DNA of 64,000 bases, from NCBI RefSeq assembly GCF_900114735.1, contig NZ_FOUA01000004.1:124001-188000 (forward strand). Direction: 5' to 3'. Below are positions 57,421 to 64,000 of the stretch, in pieces; position 1 is the first letter of the stretch; each line of letters begins with the position of its first letter. A program made the translations under genes and the position numbers. The notes under the pieces were generated by a model, which worked only from the letters and a program-made list of their open reading frames with translations, searched no databases and was not told the origin of the DNA. Origin of the DNA: Halopseudomonas bauzanensis. Its GTDB lineage: Bacteria; Pseudomonadota; Gammaproteobacteria; Pseudomonadales; Pseudomonadaceae.

Positions 57421-58074
57421 TCACCCATCCTGCTGCCCCCAGCCATCGGTGAACAGCAATTGCGCCAGCGGCTGTTCCTCGCCCCAACCCTGCTCAACCA
57501 GCATCGGGCGCGGATAGAACTCGGCCACCGGACCAAGACAGAGAATGGCCACAGGGCGTGCCCCTTGCGGCAGTTGCAGCAACTCGCCCAGCGCCTGTGG
57601 GTCGAATAATGATACCCAGCCCATGCCCAGCCCCTCGGCGCGGGCTGCCAGCCAGAGGTTCTGGATGGCGCAGGCAACCGATGCCAGATCCATTTCCGGC
57701 AGCGTACGGCGGCCAAACACATGCCGCTCGCGCCCGTCCGGCAGCGCCGCCACCAACAGCTCGGCGCAATCGAGGATACCTTCGACCTTGAGCTGCATGA
57801 ACTCGTCGCCACGCTCACCCAGCGCCTCGGCGGTGAGCAGCCGTTCCTGCTCCACCAGTTGCGCGATGTCCCGGCGCAGCGCCGGCCGGGTAATCCGGAT
57901 GAACCGCCAGGGCTGCATCAGCCCGACGCTCGGCGCCTGATGGGCGGCCTGCAGCAAGCGACCGAGCAGTTCCGGGGCCACCTCACCACCGGTGAAATGG
58001 CGCATGTCCCGGCGCTCGCGGATGGCGCGGTACACTCCGGCCCGCTCCTCATCGGAAAAATCATGCCCGCTCAT
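57421..58074 (-). CDS. bluB: 5,6-dimethylbenzimidazole synthase BluB
   Basis: An oxygen-dependent nitroreductase-fold enzyme that turns reduced FMN into dimethylbenzimidazole, the lower ligand of B12. The 217 residues include RRDMRHF (about 20-26), the QAPSVGLMQPWRFIR block (about 46-60) and the GMGWVSLFDP segment (about 155-164). ATG 58074 is chosen; the upstream extension overlaps cobB and is not coding. It overlaps the cobB stop by 4 bases. Its presence implies aerobic synthesis of the lower ligand. Confidence 0.93.
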   Translation of the reverse strand: MSGHDFSDEERAGVYRAIRERRDMRHFTGGEVAPELLGRLLQAAHQAPSVGLMQPWRFIRITRPALRRDIAQLVEQERLLTAEALGERGDEFMQLKVEGILDCAELLVAALPDGRERHVFGRRTLPEMDLASVACAIQNLWLAARAEGLGMGWVSLFDPQALGELLQLPQGARPVAILCLGPVAEFYPRPMLVEQGWGEEQPLAQLLFTDGWGQQDG

Positions 58075-59360
58075 GGACGAAACAGCTCTGCGGCGGCCAC
58101 CGGATTGCCCGGCAGGTAGAAATGGATATAGGAGGCCGTCAGCCGGCCGATACGCCATACCCGTTCGGCGGTGCGCCGGTAGTTCGGGCACTCACCCTGG
58201 GTCAGCGGTTCCAGCTCGCACTCCAGCACAGAGCGATGGTAGGTATGGCCACGCAGGGTGCCTTCGGGTAAAGCAATCTCCTGCAATGCCAGGGCAGCGA
58301 GCCGACCTTGCATCTGCGCCGTGGCGGGTAGCAACCCCAGCAACTCGCCACGCGCACCTTCGGCATCCGCCAGTGAATTGCATAGATAGAGCATGCCGCC
58401 GCACTCGGCGTGAATCGGTTTGCCCGCATCATGGTGAGCGCGGATGGCGGCCAGCATCGACTGGTTACCCGACAAGGCCTCCAGGTGCAGTTCCGGATAG
58501 CCTCCCGGCAGATACAGGCTGTCCACCTCCGGCAGTTGGCTGTCAGTCAATGGCGAGAAGAACGTCAGCTCTGCACCCAGACTGCGCAACAGATCCAGGT
58601 TGGCCTGATAGATGAAAGCAAAAGCCGTATCCCGGGCCACGCCGATCCGCACCCCGGCCAGCAGCGGCGCGACCGGCGGCTGCAATGCAGCAGCGAAGCT
58701 CACGGGTTCTGGCAGGCGAGTGTCGGCGCTCTGCTCCAGCGCATCGGCGGCTGCGTCCAGTCGCGCATCGAGATCCGCCAGCTCTTGCGCCTGCACCAGC
58801 CCCAGATGTCGGCTCGGCAACTCCACGGCGGCATCCCTGGGCAACGCGCCGAACCAGCCCATCCCCTCGCCCAGACTGTCACGCAGGATCTCACCATGCC
58901 GGGCGCTGCCAATGCGGTTGGCCAGCACCCCGGCAAATGGCAGGTCCGGCTGGAATGTCGCCAACCCATGGGCCAGCGCGCCGAAGGTCTGGGCCATAGC
59001 CGCCCCGTCGATCACCGCCATGATCGGCACGCCGAAGCGGCGCGACAGATCCGCCGCCGAGGGCGTGCCATCGAACAGCCCCATGACACCCTCGATCAGG
59101 ATCAGGTCTGATTCCTGCGCCGCCTGCCATAACAGCCGGCGGCTCTCCTCTTCCCCGACCATCCACAGGTCCAGTTGATACACCGGTCGGCCGCTCGCCC
59201 GCTGCAGGATCATCGGATCGAGAAAGTCCGGCCCGCACTTGAATACCCTGACCCGCTTACCATTGCGGCTGTGCAGCCGCGCCAGAGCGGCAGTGACCGT
59301 CGTCTTGCCCTGCCCCGAGGCAGGCGCGGCGATCAGCAATGCCGGACATTGTGCACTCAT
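58071..59360 (-). CDS. cobB: Cobyrinic acid a,c-diamide synthase
   Basis: It amidates the a and c side chains of (hydrogeno)cobyrinic acid using glutamine. The 429 residues have a P-loop-like segment APASGQGKTTVT (about 12-23), RVFKCGPDFLDP (about 38-49) and the C-terminal amidotransferase domain with the Cys in HAECGGMLYLCN (about 313-324). The gene overlaps cobO by 1 base and bluB by 4. Its presence implies de novo or partial synthesis, although no corrin-ring genes appear in the window. Confidence 0.93.
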   Translation of the reverse strand: MSAQCPALLIAAPASGQGKTTVTAALARLHSRNGKRVRVFKCGPDFLDPMILQRASGRPVYQLDLWMVGEEESRRLLWQAAQESDLILIEGVMGLFDGTPSAADLSRRFGVPIMAVIDGAAMAQTFGALAHGLATFQPDLPFAGVLANRIGSARHGEILRDSLGEGMGWFGALPRDAAVELPSRHLGLVQAQELADLDARLDAAADALEQSADTRLPEPVSFAAALQPPVAPLLAGVRIGVARDTAFAFIYQANLDLLRSLGAELTFFSPLTDSQLPEVDSLYLPGGYPELHLEALSGNQSMLAAIRAHHDAGKPIHAECGGMLYLCNSLADAEGARGELLGLLPATAQMQGRLAALALQEIALPEGTLRGHTYHRSVLECELEPLTQGECPNYRRTAERVWRIGRLTASYIHFYLPGNPVAAAELFRP

Positions 59361-59971
59361 CAGAACTCCACTCCCTTCTGTGCCTTGATACCCGCCTTGA
59401 AGGCGTGCTTGACCACACCCATCTCGGTCACGGTATCGGCTGCCTCGATCAGTCCAGGCGGTGCACCACGCCCCGTCACCACCACATGCTGGTGGCTCGG
59501 GCGGGCGGCGATATCGGCCAGCACCTGATCCAGCTGCACATAGCCGTATTTGAGCGCGATATTCAGTTCATCGAGAACCACCAGCGCCACACTCTCATCG
59601 CGCATCAGTTCCACCGCTACCGCCCAGGCCGCCTGCGCCTTGACGATATCGTCCTGGCGATCCTGGGTTTCCCAGGTGAAACCGGCACCCATCACGTGAT
59701 AACGCACCTGCTCCGGGAAACGCCGGAAGAAATGCTCCTCTCCGGTACTGGCAGCACCCTTGATGAACTGGACGATGCCTATCTGCATGTCATGGCCCAG
59801 GGCGCGCGCCGCCATGCCGAAGGCAGAACTGCTCTTGCCCTTGCCGTTGCCGGTCAGCACCAGCAGCAGCCCACGCTCCTCGCGGGCCTGGGCAATCTTC
59901 TCATCGACCACCGCCTTCTTGCGCTGCATGCGCTGGCGGTGGCGCTCATCCCGTTCGCTGGATTCGCTCAT
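59360..59971 (-). CDS. cobO: Cob(I)alamin adenosyltransferase (CobA/CobO/BtuR type)
   Basis: It transfers the adenosyl group from ATP to corrinoids. The 203 residues start with a charged helix (SERDERHRQRMQRKK, about 5-19), then the P-loop GNGKGKSSSAFGMAARALGH (about 41-60). MQIGIVQFIKG and LDELNIALKYGY are also typical. It overlaps the membrane protein upstream by 4 bases and cobB by 1. Confidence 0.94.
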   Translation of the reverse strand: MSESSERDERHRQRMQRKKAVVDEKIAQAREERGLLLVLTGNGKGKSSSAFGMAARALGHDMQIGIVQFIKGAASTGEEHFFRRFPEQVRYHVMGAGFTWETQDRQDDIVKAQAAWAVAVELMRDESVALVVLDELNIALKYGYVQLDQVLADIAARPSHQHVVVTGRGAPPGLIEAADTVTEMGVVKHAFKAGIKAQKGVEF

Positions 59972-60543
59972 GCCTTGCGGCCCTCGGCGACCCGCTGGCG
60001 GGCCAACAGCTGCCAGCCAATGTAGAGCACCGCAGCGATGGCCACATAGAAGGCCAGCGAGCCGAGGTACTTGGGATAGTAGTTCGCCAGACGCTCGACG
60101 GTGCCGAGCAGAGTCGGGTCGGGATAACGCCCCGAGAACCAGTAGAAGCCGCCACTGGAGAAGGTCTGGCAGACCAGCGCACTGGCAGCCATGACTCCGG
60201 CCAGCACCAGCAGACTGATCGGCTGCTCACGATGCCAGCCAGCGTACAGCCGACCGCCCAGCCACAGCGAGCCATAGGCAGGCAGCAGCATCCAGTAGGC
60301 CAGCGTCATGCAGTGATGCCCTGCGCTGTTCCAGCCGACGGTCATCACATCCATGAACACCGCCTGCAGAAACAGCAACGGAAAGGCCCAGCGCGGACGC
60401 AACAGCACACCGGCCAGGAAGAACGCCGCCCAGGATGCGCCGGGCAGATTGACCGTGCTGAAATGGCTGCCCCGGGTGATGGCCATCAACAGCACCAGAA
60501 CAATACCCACGGCCAACTGACCGCGCTTGGATAGTGCCAACAT
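59968..60543 (-). CDS. btuM: Small membrane protein, candidate BtuM-type cobalamin transporter
   Basis: A 191-residue inner-membrane protein with about six hydrophobic segments, encoded directly after btuB. I read it as BtuM, a solitary ECF-S-like vitamin B12 transporter known from Thiobacillus. In that family a conserved cysteine near residue 80 binds the cobalt; here a single cysteine sits at residue 78 within NSAGHHCMTLAYW, in a comparable place. RBS AGGAGA lies 8 bases before the ATG. It overlaps cobO by 4 bases. No btuCDF genes lie in the window. Identification rests on memory of the family plus context, so it is moderate. Confidence 0.6.
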   Translation of the reverse strand: MLALSKRGQLAVGIVLVLLMAITRGSHFSTVNLPGASWAAFFLAGVLLRPRWAFPLLFLQAVFMDVMTVGWNSAGHHCMTLAYWMLLPAYGSLWLGGRLYAGWHREQPISLLVLAGVMAASALVCQTFSSGGFYWFSGRYPDPTLLGTVERLANYYPKYLGSLAFYVAIAAVLYIGWQLLARQRVAEGRKA

Positions 60544-60574
60544 ATGTCATTCTCCTGTGGATGTGGTCTTACTG

Positions 60575-62389
60575 TTACAAGGGTTGATAACGCACCGTCA
60601 GATAGCCGGCGCGCCCCGGCTGCTGATAGCTCGCAGCGGTCTCGTAGTCGGTATCGAACAGATTGCTGATGCGCGCCTGCAGCCGCCAGGCATGGCTGAA
60701 CCAGTACTCGGCGCGCAGATCGACGGTGTTGTAGCCGTGCAGCTCGTTGCTGTTGGCGGCGTTATCCCAGCGTCGGCCTTCGGCATGCAGACCGGCGCCG
60801 ACGCCAATGCGGCCGAAACGGCGGTCGATATCCAGGTTGAACATCTGCTCGGCCCGGCGGGCCAGCAGATCGCCCTGCCCCGGGCGAGAGCTGCGGTTGG
60901 CGGGGTCCTGCAAGGTCAGGTTGCTGCTCCAGTCCCAGCCCAGCCAGTGGCTGGCAATCTCGAACTCCACTCCCTTGATCACCGCCTTGTCTATGTTCTC
61001 CGACAGATAGATGCCACCACCGAGACTCACGCTGGAAATCAGATCTTCCACTTCATTGCGGAACAGGTTGACCGCCCAGTTACCCCAATCGTGCTCGCCC
61101 CGCAATCCGGTTTCGATATTGCGCGAGGTTTCTTCCTTGATATCCGGGTTACCGAAGCCGGGGTAGTACAGCTGGTTGAAAGTGGGGGCCTTGAATGCGG
61201 TGCCGTAACTGGCCACCCATTGCAGATTGTCAGTCAGGCTCAGGCCGTAGGCGATGCTGCCGGTGTTGTAGCGACCGAACTGTTCATTATCATCATGACG
61301 CAGGCTCAGCTGCCATTCATGCACACCACGCTGCCCCAGGTACTGGGCGTAGTAGCCCTTGTTGGTGCGGCGGTTCTCGCTGTAGTTCGTACTGCTGCTG
61401 ACTTCATCGGTCAGGTGGTCGAAACCCAGGGTCAGCAGGTGGCCAGGCGCAAGATCGATATCGTTCTGCCAACCCAGGCTGTCGCGCCGGGTATCGAAAC
61501 GGCTGTTGAAAGTGCTGCCATTGAAGGTGTCATTCTGGTCTTCGCTGCGCGCCGCCTGCAGTGTCACCCGCCAGGGTTCGAGCGGTGAGAAGCGGGCATT
61601 GAGCCCGTGGGTTTTCAGCTTCGAGTCGTTGTTGGCCTTGTAGCCCGAGTCGAAGTCGCTATGGGAATGGGATTCCAGCGCATGGCCTTCCAGCTCCAGG
61701 CCATTGTCGAAACGATAGCCGGCGCGCAGGTTGCCGGAGAGTTCGCGGTAACCATCGTTATCCGGATCACCACGGCCAGGCCGGGCATCGATGCCACGAG
61801 TGGACAGACTGGTCACCGCTGCGCTGTACCAGCCTTGTCCAATGCCGCCGGAGACACCGGCGCTGCCCCCATGGTGGTTCCGGCTGCCGGCAGTGAGCGA
61901 CATCCAAGGTTTGGGATCACCACCGGTACCGCGCTTGGTAAAGACCTGGATCACGCCGCCGATGGCTTCGGAGCCATACAGGCTGGAACGCGGCCCACGC
62001 ACGATCTCGATACGTTCGATCTGCTCGATGGGCAGATTGTGCAACGCGGCGCTCCCACTGGTAACCGAGCCAATACGCACCCCGTCGATCAGCACCAGCA
62101 CGTGGTCACTGCTGCTGCCACGAATGCCAAAGGTACTGGACTTGCCCGCGCCGCCATTGTTGACGATGCTCAGCGCCGGAGTACGGCGCAGCAGATCCAG
62201 CATATCGGTCGGCTGCAGGCGCTGGATGGCGCGCTGGTCCAGTCGTGTTACCGCGCCCAGATTGGCACCCAGGGACTGCCCGGTGCGGGTGGCGGTAACG
62301 ACCTGATTGTCCAGGGAAAGGGATTCGGCATGGGAAAAAGCGGCCGTGGCCATCAGGGCCATCGCCAGGGAGGTGCGTGCAAACTTCAT
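60575..62389 (-). CDS. btuB: TonB-dependent outer-membrane vitamin B12 receptor BtuB
   Basis: A 604-residue outer-membrane transporter for corrinoids. A signal peptide (about 1-21, ending SHA) is followed by a TonB box and plug (NQVVTATRTGQSL, then LRRTPALSIV and GIRGSSSDH, about 27-125), then a beta-barrel with aromatic-rich strands and a final strand YLTVRYQPL. ATG 62389 follows GGAG by 5 bases. The long leader carries a cobalamin riboswitch, supporting corrinoid specificity. It is the first gene of the cob operon. Confidence 0.94.
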   Translation of the reverse strand: MKFARTSLAMALMATAAFSHAESLSLDNQVVTATRTGQSLGANLGAVTRLDQRAIQRLQPTDMLDLLRRTPALSIVNNGGAGKSSTFGIRGSSSDHVLVLIDGVRIGSVTSGSAALHNLPIEQIERIEIVRGPRSSLYGSEAIGGVIQVFTKRGTGGDPKPWMSLTAGSRNHHGGSAGVSGGIGQGWYSAAVTSLSTRGIDARPGRGDPDNDGYRELSGNLRAGYRFDNGLELEGHALESHSHSDFDSGYKANNDSKLKTHGLNARFSPLEPWRVTLQAARSEDQNDTFNGSTFNSRFDTRRDSLGWQNDIDLAPGHLLTLGFDHLTDEVSSSTNYSENRRTNKGYYAQYLGQRGVHEWQLSLRHDDNEQFGRYNTGSIAYGLSLTDNLQWVASYGTAFKAPTFNQLYYPGFGNPDIKEETSRNIETGLRGEHDWGNWAVNLFRNEVEDLISSVSLGGGIYLSENIDKAVIKGVEFEIASHWLGWDWSSNLTLQDPANRSSRPGQGDLLARRAEQMFNLDIDRRFGRIGVGAGLHAEGRRWDNAANSNELHGYNTVDLRAEYWFSHAWRLQARISNLFDTDYETAASYQQPGRAGYLTVRYQPL

Positions 62390-62401
62390 CTGTGCTCCGT
62401 C

Positions 62402-62421
62402 GCCGTACTCACCCGTACGGC
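62402..62421 (-). promoter_or_regulatory. Hairpin just upstream of the btuB ribosome site
   Basis: A perfect 7-bp stem (GCCGTAC, 6-nt loop, GTACGGC) sits 3 bases before the GGAG of btuB on the minus strand. It may be part of the riboswitch expression platform controlling translation. Confidence 0.45.
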
Positions 62422-62517
62422 ATGGCTGGTTATGCAGTCGGCGAACGGAGTTGGGGAGACGGTTTCAGACCCAGCATGAAAACGCTACACCCGCAGAGCC
62501 CGCCGCACTGCTGTGAT

Positions 62518-62742
62518 ATGCGACAGGCCGGTCTCCGGGCTCATGAGCGGATGAATATCCGATGATTCGACCTTCCCGTGCAGGCACAGTGGTCGTGCTG
62601 AATCATCTGTCAGATAGTACCTTGAGGTAATCCGACTCTCATTTACCGTTGCGGGGGCAGCGCCGGGATAGTCTGGAACAGACGCACCGGCTTCCCTGTT
62701 TAACCTGCCGGGCAATACCGGGCAGGAACCTGAAGCGGGTGG
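62518..62742 (-). promoter_or_regulatory. Cobalamin riboswitch
   Basis: Read on the minus strand the leader contains, in order, GGTTCC, ACAGGGAAGCCGGTG, GCTGCCCCCGCAACGGTAA, ACCACTG, GGGAAGG and finally the B12-box-like GAGCCCGGAGACCGGCC. Order and spacing match the cobalamin riboswitch core. It lies between the promoter region and btuB and should repress the operon when B12 is plentiful. Ends are approximate. Confidence 0.93.
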
Positions 62743-62902
62743 AAGACTAAGAGGTTTTCACAGGTAAGTAAAGGCGCCCCCGCCAGCGCCCGAATTCACG
62801 CGCCAGCGGGAGAGTCAACCGATGGGGCCGTGGAGATTCCACTCATTCGGTAGAAGGCAAAGCGTAGGCATTTTAGACGCTCAAAAAAAGTCGGGAGCCG
62901 GG

Positions 62903-62933
62903 TTGACCTTGCCATCGTGTCAGGGTTGAAAAT
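62903..62933 (+). promoter_or_regulatory. CueR-like copper-responsive promoter of the HMA gene
   Basis: -35 TTGACC (62903-62908), a 19-bp spacer and -10 GAAAAT (62928-62933). Between them lies the dyad ACCTTGCC-5-GTCAGGGT (62906-62926), close to the CueR operator form. The 19-bp spacing is the hallmark of MerR-family activated promoters. No cueR gene is in the window. Confidence 0.7.
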
Positions 62934-62963
62934 TCGAGCATGTCACGCACAAGGAGCGCCATC

Positions 62964-63209
62964 ATGAGTTCTCTTCAATTCAATGTTCAGCAAATGACCT
63001 GCAACAATTGTGTTAAACATGTCACCGAAGCGCTGATGGCTGTCGCCGGCGTGACTGACGTCCAGGTCAGCCTCGAGGATAGCAAGGTCACGGTTGCCGG
63101 AAGTGCCGACAGTGCAGCGCTGATCAGCGCATTGGACGCAGCCGGCTACCCTGCTGCGGCGGCTGGCGCGCATGCTGGCCACACCACCTGCTGCGGCGGC
63201 TGCAGCTGA
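62964..63209 (+). CDS. HMA-domain copper chaperone-like protein with Cys-rich tail
   Basis: An 81-residue heavy-metal-associated domain protein of the CopZ type. The metal site MTCNNC is at about residues 11-16 and the ferredoxin-like fold follows (VAGVTDVQVSLEDSKVTV). The C-terminus adds an unusual tail with HAGH and a CCGGC cluster (about 71-81) not found in plain CopZ, which could give a second metal site. ATG 62964 follows AAGGAG at 7 bases; an upstream ATG at 62940 lies at the predicted transcription start. The CueR-like promoter supports a copper role. DUF411 follows after 30 bp. Confidence 0.85.
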   Translation: MSSLQFNVQQMTCNNCVKHVTEALMAVAGVTDVQVSLEDSKVTVAGSADSAALISALDAAGYPAAAAGAHAGHTTCCGGCS

Positions 63210-63239
63210 TCAACGATAAATACCAACGAGGAATATGGA

Positions 63240-63686
63240 ATGCGCACCAGACTACGTCTCATAGCTCTTACTGCCCTGCTGATCGGCGGCTTTGCCCAGG
63301 CCGCCGACAGTCTGACCATTGACGTGCACCGTGACGCCAACTGCGGTTGCTGCAAGGACTGGATCAAACACATGGAAAGCAATGGCTTCAGCGTCAACGA
63401 CCATGTCGAAGCCAACATGGCGACGGTGAAACAGGAACTGGGCGTACCACCGCAACTCGGCTCCTGCCATACCGCCGTGATCAATGGTCAGTTCATCGAA
63501 GGCCATGTGCCCGCTGCCCAGGTACTGGCGCTGAAGGAACGGCCCGATCTGCTGGGCATTGCCGTGCCCGGCATGCCGATGGGTTCGCCCGGCATGGAAT
63601 ACGGCGACCGCCAGGATCCTTATCAGGTGGTCGGACTGACCAAGGAAGGCGAACTCGAAGTCGTCGCCGAATACCCCGGCAACTGA
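63240..63686 (+). CDS. DUF411 exported metal-binding protein
   Basis: A 148-residue exported protein of the DUF411 family, commonly found in metal-resistance operons. A signal peptide (about 1-21, ending AQA) is followed by VHRDANCGCCKDW (Cys at about 35, 37 and 38), a further Cys-His in GSCHT (about 79-83), and Met-rich VPGMPMGSPGME (about 109-120), all possible copper ligands. It is probably co-transcribed with the HMA gene from the CueR-like promoter. Two hairpins follow its stop. Confidence 0.88.
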   Translation: MRTRLRLIALTALLIGGFAQAADSLTIDVHRDANCGCCKDWIKHMESNGFSVNDHVEANMATVKQELGVPPQLGSCHTAVINGQFIEGHVPAAQVLALKERPDLLGIAVPGMPMGSPGMEYGDRQDPYQVVGLTKEGELEVVAEYPGN

Positions 63687-63694
63687 GTCAGCCC

Positions 63695-63714
63695 CTGGCG
63701 GCTCCGGCCGCCAG
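63695..63714 (+). terminator. Hairpin after the DUF411 gene
   Basis: An 8-bp GC stem with a TCCG loop (CTGGCGGC/GCCGCCAG) begins 8 bases past the stop and is followed by A-rich sequence, so it is probably not a classical terminator by itself. Confidence 0.4.
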
Positions 63715-63718
63715 AAAC

Positions 63719-63754
63719 GAAAAAAGCCTTTGACCATCACTGATCAAAGGCTTT
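63719..63754. terminator. Bidirectional terminator between DUF411 and tRNA-Asp
   Basis: An 11-bp stem AAAGCCTTTGA/TCAAAGGCTTT with a 10-nt loop. On the minus strand it is followed by TTTTTTCG, a good U-tract ending the tRNA-Asp transcript; on the plus strand it can end the DUF411 transcript more weakly. Confidence 0.85.
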
Positions 63755-63759
63755 GTATA

Positions 63760-63836
63760 TGGCGCAGCGGACGGGACTCGAACCCGCGACCCCCGGCGTG
63801 ACAGGCCGGTATTCTAACCAACTGAACTACCGCTGC
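63760..63836 (-). tRNA. tRNA-Asp (GTC)
   Basis: A 77-nt tRNA with encoded CCA end. Acceptor arms GCAGCGG and CCGCTGC pair, the D- and T-arms (GGTTCGAGTCC) are intact, and the anticodon is GTC (63802-63800). The sequence closely follows E. coli tRNA-Asp. A good promoter lies upstream and a terminator downstream. Confidence 0.97.
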
Positions 63837-63886
63837 GCATCTGTCCGACACCGACACTCATGTGCCTGTCATCGAAGCAGGCGCGC

Positions 63887-63914
63887 ATTCTAATATTTCG
63901 TCAGATTAAGTCAA
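63887..63914 (-). promoter_or_regulatory. Promoter of tRNA-Asp with GC-rich discriminator
   Basis: On the minus strand: -35 TTGACT (63914-63909), a 16-bp spacer, -10 TAGAAT (63892-63887), then GCGCGCC. The GC-rich discriminator is typical of stable-RNA promoters under stringent control. The 86 bases beyond it to the window edge show nothing recognisable. Confidence 0.75.
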
Positions 63915-64000
63915 GCCTCGCCTTCAACCATATCGCTTTTATTTGCCATACGCTCATCCATTAACCATCCTGAGAGCAGACCTTCCAACAAAGGAGCTCG

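Overview
This 64 kb window is an ordinary stretch of chromosome from a gammaproteobacterium of the Pseudomonas lineage. Three things point there: gene neighbourhoods typical of Pseudomonas (cysH/cysB, lpp-ldt-tesA-ybbAP, nadK to pepN, a late cobalamin cluster), a high G+C content of roughly 60% by eye, and a REP/REPIN-type palindrome with the Pseudomonas-style GTGGGAGCGG head. A member of the Halopseudomonas/P. pertucinogena side of the group is plausible, but I cannot prove the species. I saw no prophage, insertion sequence, CRISPR array or rRNA.

Layout. 1-8.3 kb: sulfur assimilation (partial cysH, cysB), a ketopantoate-reductase-like gene, DAHP synthase, a GntP permease, the murein lipoprotein Lpp, and a tesA/small ORF/L,D-transpeptidase operon. 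8.3-19.9 kb: a YbbAP-type ABC exporter, greB, a glutathionyl-hydroquinone reductase, a DEAD-box helicase, tatD, dacB, rlmKL and rmf. 20-26.3 kb: pyrD, DUF2835 and the giant NAD-glutamate dehydrogenase. 26.4-33.2 kb: a complete MoxR-DUF58-DUF4381-BatA-BatB-BatD operon. 33.4-39.5 kb: two paralogous RND/MMPL exporters flanking a YCF48/BNR-repeat protein. 39.9-46.4 kb: nadK-phosphoesterase-rhomboid-yeaC-DUF2797-pepN, read leftward. 46.6-50.8 kb: an unknown coiled-coil gene, fadH and a divergent AraC regulator. 50.9-62.8 kb: a leftward cobalamin operon under one cobalamin riboswitch. 62.9-64 kb: a copper-type HMA protein and a DUF411 protein behind a CueR-like promoter, then tRNA-Asp.

The cobalamin operon is the most coherent system. 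Its leader is a recognisable B12 riboswitch, followed by btuB (outer-membrane uptake), a small membrane protein that resembles the solitary ECF-type transporter BtuM, and then cobO, cobB, bluB, cbiB, cobD, cobQ, cobU, cobT, cobC and cobS. Most junctions overlap by a few bases. Ninety-six bases after cobS lies a 26-codon acidic ORF with a strong Shine-Dalgarno sequence, which I do not recognise.

The least explained system is the RND-YCF48-RND block. Its two exporters are close paralogues. The two promoters I infer for it (ahead of the right-hand RND gene and ahead of the YCF48 gene) each carry a near-identical A-rich motif 8-9 bases upstream of a TTGGNG -35 box. The first promoter also has a perfect 7-bp inverted repeat over the predicted start point. 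No regulator gene lies nearby.
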